Shown piece by piece: positions 7,713 to 14,932 of a DNA stretch of 43,442 nt. The DNA is taken from contig QHTZ01000073.1 of NCBI GenBank assembly GCA_003221005.1, positions 1 to 43,442 of the forward strand, in the 5' to 3' direction. Under the pieces are notes generated by a model that was not told the origin of the DNA, did no database searches, and was given only the letters and a program-made list of their open reading frames with translations. The translations under genes and the position numbers were made by a program. Every line of letters begins with the position of its first letter. Positions within the stretch are counted from its first letter, which is position 1. The stretch comes from Gemmatimonadota bacterium (GTDB taxonomy: Bacteria; Gemmatimonadota; Gemmatimonadetes; Gemmatimonadales; GWC2-71-9).

Positions 7713-8355
7713 CGCTGTCTCCCGCGACGAATGCCGACCCTACTGCGGAAAGGCGCACGGGCACCTGCGGCACTCCCCTCCGCGCGAGCTCCGTGACCAC
7801 CAGCGGCAACAGGCGATGCTCGACCTCGCGTACGCGCGCGGCGAGCGTCTCGGGCGTGTCGCCCGCGAGGACCGGGACCGGCCACTGCGCGATGATCGGT
7901 CCGTGATCGTACTCCTCGTCTACGTAGTGCACCGTGGCGCCCGAGATGGTGGCACCAGTGGCGAGCACCTGCTCGTGGACGCGGCGGCCGTACATGCCCG
8001 CGCCTCCGAACCCGGGGAGCAACGCCGGGTGGATATTAATCATGCGCAGGCGAAACCGGGCGACGACGGCAGGCGGCACGCGCTTCATGTAACCCGCGAG
8101 CACCACGAGGTCCGCGCCGGCGAGGGCGCGGAGCAGCTCGTCCGCGTCGCCGGGGTCGGCGAGGACGGTCGTCGGCACGCCGGCGCGGCGGGCGCGCTCC
8201 AGGGCGCCGGCGTCGGGGCGGCTCGAGACGACGTGTGCCACGCGAGCGGAGGGAACACCGCGCGGCAGCTCGTCCAGCAGCGCCTGGAGATTGGTGCCGC
8301 CGCCCGAGACGAGGACGGCGACCGCAGCGACGGGACGGGGCGGAGAGGGAGTCAG
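7690..8355 (-). CDS. purN: Phosphoribosylglycinamide formyltransferase
   Basis: About 221 residues if started at CTG 8355. It transfers formyl from 10-formyl-THF to GAR, the third step of purine synthesis. It shows the substrate loop VSGGGTNLQALL near the N-terminus, the catalytic Asn and His in INIHPALLPGFGG, and the Asp in HYVDEEYDHGPII. The start is odd: between the upstream stop and the GTG at 8241 the frame has no ATG, GTG or TTG. Yet the conserved SGGGTN loop lies upstream of that GTG and must be translated. The best candidate is CTG 8355, which overlaps the preceding stop as CTGA, so re-initiation of ribosomes may serve. Confidence 0.88.
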   Translation of the reverse strand: MTPSPPRPVAAVAVLVSGGGTNLQALLDELPRGVPSARVAHVVSSRPDAGALERARRAGVPTTVLADPGDADELLRALAGADLVVLAGYMKRVPPAVVARFRLRMINIHPALLPGFGGAGMYGRRVHEQVLATGATISGATVHYVDEEYDHGPIIAQWPVPVLAGDTPETLAARVREVEHRLLPLVVTELARRGVPQVPVRLSAVGSAFVAGDSVGIEFGG

Positions 8356-8798
8356 CGGTTGCGGCGACAGCGCGACAGCGACTTGGGCCTGGCGCCGCTC
8401 GCCACGCTGAGCGTGAACGGTCCCGCCTGACGCTTCTCGGTGCTCGTCACGGCGATGTGGTACGCTCCGCTCCGCGGGAATCGCAGGGTGAGGCGCGCGT
8501 TGCAGTTCCCCCCCGAATCGTCATCCTGCACGTCGCGCGGCAGCCCCGGCCCGTAGACGATCAGGTAGGCGTCCAGGCTGTCCGACGCGAGATCGATGGT
8601 GACGACCTGACCCTCAGTGGCGTCGATCACCCACTCCTTGGCGTAGGTGCTGTCCCGGGGCAATAGCAGGTCGCTCTTCTTGAGCCGGCTCTGGATCGTT
8701 TGGCCCGCGGCGATCGTGCCCGCCGGCGGTCGCTGCGCGCACAGCACCGGGGTCAGCGCACAGCCGGTCATAACGAGCAGCAAATCTCGCCGCCTCAT
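8352..8798 (-). CDS. Small secreted protein with a PPC-like beta domain
   Basis: 148 residues from ATG 8798. The N-terminus MRRRDLLLVMTGCALTPVLCAQ is a signal peptide; Cys13 could be a lipoprotein site (MTGC), or cleavage may follow LCAQ. The mature part has the features of bacterial pre-peptidase C-terminal (PPC) domains: EWVIDATEGQVVTIDLAS, SLDAYLIVYGP, a D-rich loop QDDDSGGN, RLTLRFPRSGAYHIAVTS. PPC domains usually sit on the ends of secreted peptidases; here it stands alone. It overlaps gmhB by ATGA and purN by CTGA. The mature protein may bind surfaces or proteins. No enzyme active site is seen. Confidence 0.65.
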   Translation of the reverse strand: MRRRDLLLVMTGCALTPVLCAQRPPAGTIAAGQTIQSRLKKSDLLLPRDSTYAKEWVIDATEGQVVTIDLASDSLDAYLIVYGPGLPRDVQDDDSGGNCNARLTLRFPRSGAYHIAVTSTEKRQAGPFTLSVASGARPKSLSRCRRNR

Positions 8799-9343
8799 GG
8801 CGCGCGCACAATCTGCTCGACGGCGGCCGCGAGGTCGGGCACGACGGGGACGCCGAGTACGCACGCCTGCGCGCGGTGTTCCGCGCCGCGTCCAGTCTCG
8901 ACCAGCACGCCGCGCCCGCCGACGGCCCGGGCCGGCTCGACGTCGCTCAAGCGGTCGCCCACGAAGAACGAGCGCGCGAAGTCGATCCCGAGAGCGGTCT
9001 GCGCTTCGCGGAACAGCTTGAGTCCGGGTTTGCGGCACTCGCAGGGGCCGCTCACCTCGGGGTAATGGGGACAGAAGTACGACGCGTCGAGATGCGCGCC
9101 GCGTGCCGCGAGCAGCTCGGCGAGCCGGCGCTGCACCGCGGCGTACGCTGCCTCGTCGAACATCCCGCGCGCGATCCCGGACTGGTTGCTCACCGTCACC
9201 ACCAGGAAGCCCGCCTCGTTGAGGCGACGGATCGCCTCGGCGGCACCGGGGAAGAGCCGCGCGCGCCCCGGCTCGTGGAGGTAGCCTGGATCGACCAGGA
9301 TCGTGCCGTCGCGGTCGAGAAACACCGCGCGGGCGTCACCCAT
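8795..9343 (-). CDS. gmhB: D-glycero-beta-D-manno-heptose 1,7-bisphosphate 7-phosphatase
   Basis: 182 residues. A HAD-family phosphatase in the ADP-heptose pathway for LPS core. The nucleophile motif is FLDRDGTI (Asp10, Asp12), followed by the threonine/serine motif VTVSNQSGIARG. The zinc-binding loop CPHYPEVSGPCECRKP is diagnostic of GmhB against other HAD enzymes. The acidic motif is FVGDRLSDVEPARAVG. It overlaps selA by 8 bases and the next gene by ATGA. Histidinol-phosphatase homologues look similar, but no his genes are nearby. Its presence supports a Gram-negative outer membrane. Confidence 0.9.
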   Translation of the reverse strand: MGDARAVFLDRDGTILVDPGYLHEPGRARLFPGAAEAIRRLNEAGFLVVTVSNQSGIARGMFDEAAYAAVQRRLAELLAARGAHLDASYFCPHYPEVSGPCECRKPGLKLFREAQTALGIDFARSFFVGDRLSDVEPARAVGGRGVLVETGRGAEHRAQACVLGVPVVPDLAAAVEQIVRAP

Positions 9344-10697
9344 CGACGGCGCGGCGCACCGCCCGAATCACGACGTCTTCCTGCGAAGGAAGAATGGTGC
9401 GCGCGTCGAGCACGACCCGGTCGGCCTCGATGCGGGCAACGACCGGGGGATCGCCTTCCCGCAGCCGCGCTTCCAAGGTGTCAGGTGTCAGGTGTTGGGT
9501 GTCAGGGACGAGCCGGACGAGCCACGTAGGGAGCTTGGCGCCGGGGAAAGAGCCGCCCCCTACCTCGGACTCACCCTCCACGACCTCCGCGACCTCCCCA
9601 ACGCCTCTTCTCAACGCCTCTGCTCTTCGACGTATTTCCTCGACGTCTTCGGTTAGCATCTTGAGGACTGGTATCTCTCGCCTCGCCGTCTCCGGGTCCC
9701 GGTACAGGGCGAGCGTCGCTTCCAGGGCGGCTAGCGTGAACTTGTCGGCACGCACCGCGCGGGCGATCGGGTCGCCCCGACAGGCCGCCACCACGGCCGC
9801 GCTGCCGAGCAGGATGCCGGCCTGGGGGCCGCCGAGCAGCTTGTCGCCGCTGCACACTACGGCGTCCACGCCGCTCGCCACCGCGTCACGGATGCCGGGC
9901 TCCCCGGACAGTCCCCAAGGACTGAGATCGAGGAGCAGCCCGCTCCCGAGGTCGTACAGCGTCGGCACGTGGCGCGCGCGCCCGACCGCGGCGACCTCTA
10001 CCGCGCCGACTTCGGCGGTGAACCCCGTCACCTGGAAGTTGGAGCGATGCACCTTCACGAGCAGGCGCGTGGCGGGGCCGATGGCGGCAACGTAGTCGTC
10101 CCGGTGGGTGCGATTCGTGGTTCCGACCTCGATCAGGGTCGCGCCCGAGCGGGCGAGGATGTCGGGGATGCGGAACTGGCCGCCGATCTCGATCAGCTCG
10201 CCGCGGGAGACGATCGCTTCGCCCCGGCGCGCCAGCGCGGAGAGTGCGAGCAGCAGCGCAGCGGCTGCGTTGTTCACCACGAGGGCGTCCTCCGCACCCG
10301 TCAGCTCGACGAGGAGGTCGCGGCACAGCCGGTGACGTGAGCCCCGAGTGCCCCGCTCCAGGTCGTACTCGAGCGCGACGTATCCCGCGGCCACGCGGGC
10401 GAGTGCGTCGGCGGCGGCGCGGGCGAGGACGGCGCGGCCAAGGTTCGTGTGCAGCACCACGCCCGTGGCATTCACGACGCCCGCGAGCGACGGCGCCGCG
10501 AGGCGCGCCGCCCGCGCGGCGATCGCCCGGGGCCACCCTGCGCGCGGCACGGCGCCGCCATCCGCCCGCGCCGCCTCGAGCGTGTCGCGGACCGCCCGCA
10601 CGACGAGCGCCCGCGGGTGTGTCGCCAGCAGCGCTGCGACATCGGGCTCGGCGAGGAGGGCGTCCACCGCCGGGAGCGTGCGGCGGGGATCGCTCAT
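9336..10697 (-). CDS. selA: L-seryl-tRNA(Sec) selenium transferase
   Basis: 453 residues, the usual length for SelA. This PLP enzyme turns seryl-tRNA(Sec) into selenocysteinyl-tRNA(Sec) using selenophosphate. Family marks are NATGVVLHTNLGRA, YVALEYDLERGTRGSR, VVNNAAAALLL, KVHRSNFQVTGF, and the PLP lysine (Lys286) in CSGDKLLGGPQAG. It starts with ATGA overlap to the upstream lipoprotein gene. A 7-base tandem array at 9476-9503 encodes residues about 399-408 (PDTQHLTPDT), an in-frame insertion before the conserved REGDPPVVARIE. No selB, selD, tRNA-Sec or evident selenoprotein lies in the window. Confidence 0.93.
   Translation of the reverse strand: MSDPRRTLPAVDALLAEPDVAALLATHPRALVVRAVRDTLEAARADGGAVPRAGWPRAIAARAARLAAPSLAGVVNATGVVLHTNLGRAVLARAAADALARVAAGYVALEYDLERGTRGSRHRLCRDLLVELTGAEDALVVNNAAAALLLALSALARRGEAIVSRGELIEIGGQFRIPDILARSGATLIEVGTTNRTHRDDYVAAIGPATRLLVKVHRSNFQVTGFTAEVGAVEVAAVGRARHVPTLYDLGSGLLLDLSPWGLSGEPGIRDAVASGVDAVVCSGDKLLGGPQAGILLGSAAVVAACRGDPIARAVRADKFTLAALEATLALYRDPETARREIPVLKMLTEDVEEIRRRAEALRRGVGEVAEVVEGESEVGGGSFPGAKLPTWLVRLVPDTQHLTPDTLEARLREGDPPVVARIEADRVVLDARTILPSQEDVVIRAVRRAVDG
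9476..9503. repeat. 7-base tandem array inside selA
   Basis: Four units: AGGTGTC, AGGTGTC, AGGTGTT, GGGTGTC. It is in frame inside the C-terminal domain of SelA and adds residues not expected from the family. Confidence 0.7.
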
Positions 10698-11959
10698 GGC
10701 GGCTTCGCGCCGGGGCGGGCCCGGGTTGTGTCGCGCGCTGGGGGGGAGGGCGCGGGTTTGGGGACCTGGAGCACCGCCTGGCCGTCCGCCGCGGCGCCCG
10801 TGAGGTTCGTCGCGCCGCGGACGCGCACCAGGTACTTGGCACCGGGCGTAAGCTGGGGGACTGCGCGCGCGACGAAGCGGTCGCTCGGGGCAGGGCGCTG
10901 GCGCAGCAGCTGGCGGATGCGACTAGTGTCGGGGCGAGCGCGCGTGGTATCCGGCGGCGCTGGCGCCTTGGCACGCGCCGTCGTGTCGCTCGCCCGTCGC
11001 AGGGAGTCTGCGACAGAGCGTGCGCGCGCCTGAATCGAATCGTACCCGGCCCCGGTCCACACCCCTTCGAGTCTTACGATCGTCGTGTCGGGGAGCGCGA
11101 ACAGGTGCACGCGCGCGGTGTCGAGGGTCCGGTAGGGATCGAGCGGCTGGGCGAACGTGAGTCGGAACGCAAACGAGTCCACCGGCTCCGCGCTCCGGAG
11201 CCTCGGTCCCGCGGTATCGTGCGGAAAGGCCCACAGCACCACCCGCGCGCTCGAATCCACGGTCACCGTCGCCGAATCGAACGCCTCGCGCGGGTCCAGC
11301 TGGCGATTGCTGTTCTGATCCTGGATCGCGAGCACGCGGTAGCGGCCCGACGGCACGTCCCTGAGCGCGAACCCGCCCGCCGAGTCCGCGAGGGTGACAT
11401 ATGCCACGGTGTCCGGCAGCCGCGCGGCCCGGACCACCGCACGCCCGAGCGCGCGCTGCTCCACCCACTGGAGCGCAGTGCCTGAGATCGCGGCGTGGGG
11501 CAGGGCGGGGCCGGTCGAGAAGACGACCAGTGCACCCTGCTTCGTGGCGTTGCGGCTCAGGTCCACGATCCCGGGGAGCACTTCGAGATGGTAGACGCGG
11601 CCCGGCTTCCACCCTTCGGATGGCTTCACGTGAATGGACTTCCGGTGCCACGAGACATCGACGTCTCCCGCGACCGGCGACAGAATGACTTGCCGCCCGA
11701 TCCCCCCAACCGTCCCCGCGCCAGCGGCGGCGCTCCCGGCCATCTCGTCGATGACCTCGTCGAATTGGATGACCGCGGCGCCGCTCAGGTCCCGCACGAC
11801 CGCCCCCGACTCCGGGTGGACGACGAGGATGCGCGGCGGCAGCGAGTCCGGCGGGCCGCCGGGGGGCGCCGCCATGTTCGCGCACGCGCCCAGCGCCACG
11901 GCTAGGAGCAGCCCAGGGACTTGAGCTTGCCGTCCAGCACGTCGCGCTGGAACCGCCAC
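10694..11959 (-). CDS. Lipoprotein with an N-terminal Ig-like domain
   Basis: 421 residues from GTG 11959, which overlaps the 3' end of valS by 58 bases and has GGAG upstream. The N-terminus has arginines, then LLLAVALGACA, a standard lipobox with Cys26. The next segment, PPRILVVHPESGAVVRDLSGAAVIQFDEVID, is an Ig-like domain of the SbsA/Big_5 type. Later, SAGGFALRDVPSGRYRVLAIQDQNSNRQLDPREAF resembles a carboxypeptidase regulatory-like fold. The C-terminal third is rich in Asp, Thr, Arg and Pro and is probably disordered. It is presumably anchored in the outer membrane as a scaffold. It ends with ATGA overlap to selA. Confidence 0.75.
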   Translation of the reverse strand: MAVPARRAGRQAQVPGLLLAVALGACANMAAPPGGPPDSLPPRILVVHPESGAVVRDLSGAAVIQFDEVIDEMAGSAAAGAGTVGGIGRQVILSPVAGDVDVSWHRKSIHVKPSEGWKPGRVYHLEVLPGIVDLSRNATKQGALVVFSTGPALPHAAISGTALQWVEQRALGRAVVRAARLPDTVAYVTLADSAGGFALRDVPSGRYRVLAIQDQNSNRQLDPREAFDSATVTVDSSARVVLWAFPHDTAGPRLRSAEPVDSFAFRLTFAQPLDPYRTLDTARVHLFALPDTTIVRLEGVWTGAGYDSIQARARSVADSLRRASDTTARAKAPAPPDTTRARPDTSRIRQLLRQRPAPSDRFVARAVPQLTPGAKYLVRVRGATNLTGAAADGQAVLQVPKPAPSPPARDTTRARPGAKPP

Positions 11960-14667
11960 TCGCGCTCCTTTTCCCGCTCCCGGGCGACCACCGCGGCGGG
12001 CGCCCGGGCGACGAAGTTTTCGTTCGACAGTTTGGCCGCGAGGCCCGACAGCTGTCGGTGCAGGCGCTCCCGCTCAGTGGAGAGGCGCCGGCACTCCTGG
12101 CCGACGTCGATCGCCCCCTCGAGCGCGACGAACACCTCGCTGCCGTCGCCGAAGGCGGCGTGCGCCCCGACGCCAGTCGGCTGTCCGTCGAACGACAGCC
12201 GTTCGAGCTGCGCCAGCCGCATGATCGTCTCGCGTTCGCTCCGGAACGCCTCCGGCTCGTCCGTGCCGCGGGCCACGAGCGTGGCGCTGAGCCGCGTCTT
12301 CGGCGCCACCCGGTAATCGGCGCGGATGGCGCGGATCTTCTCGATCACCTGCATCACCCGCTCGAATTGCGCCTCGGCCTTGGGCTCGTCGAGCTGCGGG
12401 CGGGGCTCAGGCCAGGGGGCGACCGCGAGCAATTCACCCGCTGCTCGCCCCGGCAGCTTCTGCCACAGTTCCTCGCTGATAAACGGCACCACGGGGTGGA
12501 GGAGTCGCACGGCGGTGTCGAAGCAGTAGGCGAGCACGGCGTGGGCCGTCGCGCGGCTGGAGCTGGAAGCGGGGCCCCCCAGAGCAGCGGGTGCCCGCTG
12601 GGCTGCTGCGGAGGGGGGCCCCGCTTCCAGGCCAGCCGCTAGGCGCGGTTTCACCGCCTCCACATACCAGTCGGCCAGCTCCCTCCACACGAACTCGAAA
12701 CACCGCTTCGCACCCTCGTCGAGCCGGAACTGCTCGATCGAGGCGGTGGCCTCACGGATCGTCGCCTGAAGCCGCGAGAGAATCCAGCGGTCCGCGAGGG
12801 TCAGCGTCCCCCGATCGATCCGCTCGATCGGAGCCACGGTCGCGGGCAGCTGCCCCAGCACGAACCGGCCGATGTTCCACAGCTTGTTCGCAAAGTTCCG
12901 TCCCGGGGCGAACGCGCCTTCCAGGTCGTTCGGATCGAGCATCACGTCCGCGCCCAGCGCGCTCCCTGCAATCAGGGTCCAGCGCAGGGCGTCCGCGCCG
13001 AACAGGCGCACTACATCGAGCGGGTCGATGCCGTTGCCGAGCGACTTGGACATCTTGCGATGCTGGGTGTCCCGCACCGTGCCGTGCAGGTACACGGTCG
13101 TGAACGGCTTTCGCTTCATGAAGTGGAAGCCAGCCATGATCATCCGCGCCACCCAGAAGAACAGGATCTCGGGCGCCGTGACGAGCGTGTCGCCGGGGTA
13201 GAAGCGGCGCAGGTCTGGCGTCTCGTCGGGCCAACCGAACGTCGCGAACGGCCAGAGCCACGACGAGAACCACGTGTCGAGCACGTCGGGATCCTGCTCC
13301 ACCGGGCCGCCGCACTTGCGGCACGCCGTCGGATCCTGGCGATCGGCCCATTGCTCACCGCACTTGACGCAGGTGAACACCGGGATGCGGTGACCCCACC
13401 ACAGCTGCCGCGAGATGTTCCAATCGCGGATGTGCTCCATCCAGTGCTCGTAGGTCGCGCCCCACCGCTCGGGGACGAGGCGCACCTCCCCCGTCCGGAA
13501 TGCCCGCAGCGCGGGCTCGGCCAGGGGCTTCATCTTGACGAACCATTGGTCGGAGAGCCGGGGCTCGACCACCGTGTCGCAGCGGTAGCAGTGGCGCACG
13601 GCGTGCTGGTGCGGCTCCGCCTTCTCGAGCAGGCCTTGGTCCTGCAGCATTTGCACGATCTTCTTGCGGGCGTCGAAGCGATCGAGCCCGCGGAGCTCCG
13701 CCGGTACGCGGTCCCCGTCCCTCGTCCCCCGTCCCTCGTCCCCCATGCGACCATCCTCGCTCATGATGAGCGGCATGGGCAAGCCGTGCCGGACCCCGAT
13801 CTCGAAGTCGTTCGCGTCGTGCGCCGGCGTCACCTTGACGAAGCCCGTGCCGAATTTGGGGTCAACGGCCTCGTCCGCGATGATCGGGATCTCCGCCTCG
13901 ACGATTGGAAGGCGCGCGGTCTTCCCGATGAATCCGGCGTGGCGGCGGTCCGTGGGGTTCACGGCCACGGCGGTGTCGCCGAGCATCGTCTCCGGACGTG
14001 TGGTCGCCACTGTAAGGAAGGGCTGTGGCCCGCCCTTCACCGGGTACCGGATGTAGTAGAGCGTGCCGGTCTCCTCGGCGAACTCGGCCTCTTCATCGGA
14101 GAGCGACGTGAGGCAGTGGGGGCACCAGTGGATCACGCGGTGCCCGCGATAGATCAGCCCCTCTTCCCACAGGCGGACGAACACTTCGCGCACGGAGCGC
14201 GAGTATGCCGCGTCGAACGTGAACCGCGTGCGGCTCCAGTCGCACGAGCAGCCGATGACCTTGAGCTGCTCCAGGATGGCGTTTCCGGTCTCGCGCACGA
14301 ACGCCCACACCCGCGCCACGAACGCGTCGCGCCCGATGTCGAGGCGGGACGTCCCCTCGTCCGCGAGCACCCGCTCGACCACGTTCTGGGTGGCAATCCC
14401 GGCGTGATCGGTGCCGGGGAGCCATTCCGCCTCGCGTCCCCGCATCCGCTCAAAGCGAATCAACACGTCCTGGATGACGTTGTTGAGTCCGTGCCCCACG
14501 TGCAGGATTGCGGTGACGTTGGGGGGCGGGATGACGATGACATAGGGCCGCTTCGGCGAGTCGGCGCGCGCGGTGAACACCGCGGCGTCGAGCCAGCGCT
14601 GGTACAGAGGGCGCTCGACGTCGCGCGGGTCGTACTGCGGCGGAAGCTCGAAGGGCTGCGTGACCAT
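11902..14667 (-). CDS. valS: Valyl-tRNA synthetase
   Basis: 921 residues, normal for ValRS. It charges tRNA-Val and edits misactivated threonine. The opening FELPPQYDPRDVERPLYQRW is typical. The HIGH motif is in PPPNVTAILHVGHGL. The editing domain follows (TTRPETMLGDTAVAVNP). The KMSKSLGNGIDP motif is near residue 538, and a helical C-terminal coil ends the protein. Two insertions stand out: residues about 308-320 (DEGRGTRDGDR) from a 7-base array, and residues about 680-702 from a long palindrome. The ATG at 14667 lies 5 bases after a TATATT box, so the message is probably leaderless. It heads the ten-gene minus-strand run. Confidence 0.96.
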   Translation of the reverse strand: MVTQPFELPPQYDPRDVERPLYQRWLDAAVFTARADSPKRPYVIVIPPPNVTAILHVGHGLNNVIQDVLIRFERMRGREAEWLPGTDHAGIATQNVVERVLADEGTSRLDIGRDAFVARVWAFVRETGNAILEQLKVIGCSCDWSRTRFTFDAAYSRSVREVFVRLWEEGLIYRGHRVIHWCPHCLTSLSDEEAEFAEETGTLYYIRYPVKGGPQPFLTVATTRPETMLGDTAVAVNPTDRRHAGFIGKTARLPIVEAEIPIIADEAVDPKFGTGFVKVTPAHDANDFEIGVRHGLPMPLIMSEDGRMGDEGRGTRDGDRVPAELRGLDRFDARKKIVQMLQDQGLLEKAEPHQHAVRHCYRCDTVVEPRLSDQWFVKMKPLAEPALRAFRTGEVRLVPERWGATYEHWMEHIRDWNISRQLWWGHRIPVFTCVKCGEQWADRQDPTACRKCGGPVEQDPDVLDTWFSSWLWPFATFGWPDETPDLRRFYPGDTLVTAPEILFFWVARMIMAGFHFMKRKPFTTVYLHGTVRDTQHRKMSKSLGNGIDPLDVVRLFGADALRWTLIAGSALGADVMLDPNDLEGAFAPGRNFANKLWNIGRFVLGQLPATVAPIERIDRGTLTLADRWILSRLQATIREATASIEQFRLDEGAKRCFEFVWRELADWYVEAVKPRLAAGLEAGPPSAAAQRAPAALGGPASSSSRATAHAVLAYCFDTAVRLLHPVVPFISEELWQKLPGRAAGELLAVAPWPEPRPQLDEPKAEAQFERVMQVIEKIRAIRADYRVAPKTRLSATLVARGTDEPEAFRSERETIMRLAQLERLSFDGQPTGVGAHAAFGDGSEVFVALEGAIDVGQECRRLSTERERLHRQLSGLAAKLSNENFVARAPAAVVAREREKEREWRFQRDVLDGKLKSLGCS
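12563..12630. repeat. Palindromic element inserted in valS
   Basis: CTGGAAGCGGGGCCCCCC at 12563-12580 and its exact reverse complement at 12613-12630 form an 18-bp perfect stem. The 32-base centre has a second dyad, AGCGGG/CCCGCT. It encodes an Ala/Pro/Gly-rich stretch absent from usual ValRS sequences. It looks like an intragenic repetitive palindrome. Only one copy is seen here. Confidence 0.75.
13709..13744. repeat. 7-base tandem array inside valS
   Basis: Alternating CGTCCCT and CGTCCCC, four clear units at 13716-13743 with a partial unit before. It is in frame in the ValRS editing-domain region and encodes an Asp/Gly/Arg-rich insertion. The same unit recurs at 37226-37246. Confidence 0.7.
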
Positions 14668-14672
14668 TCCTT

Positions 14673-14678
14673 AATATA
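14673..14678 (-). promoter_or_regulatory. -10 box for valS, leaderless start
   Basis: On the minus strand TATATT ends 5 bases before the valS ATG. Transcription would then start at or within a base or two of the ATG. No good TTGACA is seen; CTGTCC lies near the -35 position. The adjacent AAGGA touches the ATG and is too close to act as a ribosome-binding site. Confidence 0.55.
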
Positions 14679-14690
14679 GAAGCGCCGTAT

Positions 14691-14744
14691 GGGCGGACAG
14701 CCGGAGGGCGGACGGTCCGACCGTCCGACTGTCCGACCGTCCGA
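14691..14744. repeat. 8-base array between the divergent valS and thrS promoters
   Basis: 14713-14744 is CGGTCCGA, CCGTCCGA, CTGTCCGA, CCGTCCGA. The preceding 14691-14712 (GGGCGGACAGCCGGAGGGCGGA) is a looser inverted partner. Positions 14715-14739 are the exact reverse complement of 25 bases inside tilS (38343-38367). The array fills the -35 regions of both divergent promoters. Confidence 0.65.
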
Positions 14745-14752
14745 CGCATCGC

Positions 14753-14758
14753 TAGAAT
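14753..14758 (+). promoter_or_regulatory. -10 box for the small membrane protein and thrS
   Basis: TAGAAT ends 8 bases before the ATG at 14767, placing the transcription start at or next to that ATG. No Shine-Dalgarno sequence fits in the gap (TTCCCTCCG). A leaderless message is the simplest reading. Confidence 0.45.
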
Positions 14759-14766
14759 TCCCTCCG

Positions 14767-14928
14767 ATGCCCGAGATAACTGACGCTCTGCCCCCGAGCC
14801 GCATTGTCCGGTGGCTCGCCATCGCGGTGCTGATCGGTTTCGCCGTCACGCTGTATTTCCGCGAGGGCACCCGTCTCGCGCCGCTCACCGGGACGACGCC
14901 CAGCGCGGCCGCCGATTCGGCCAACTGA
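14767..14928 (+). CDS. Small single-helix membrane protein
   Basis: 53 residues with one predicted transmembrane helix (about 14-31, VRWLAIAVLIGFAVTLYF). A short charged N-terminus precedes it, and a Thr/Ala/Ser-rich tail follows. I do not recognise a family. It begins 8 bases after a TAGAAT box and ends 4 bases before thrS, so it is the leader gene of the thrS transcript. The coding frame is open, GC-rich at third positions like its neighbours, and sits between two strong genes, so it is probably real. It might act as a translated leader for thrS as much as a working protein. Confidence 0.55.
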   Translation: MPEITDALPPSRIVRWLAIAVLIGFAVTLYFREGTRLAPLTGTTPSAAADSAN

Positions 14929-14932
14929 CCCG

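Noticed and set aside
7690..8241. purN starting at GTG 8241
   Set aside because: It would remove the conserved SGGGTNLQ loop needed for function.
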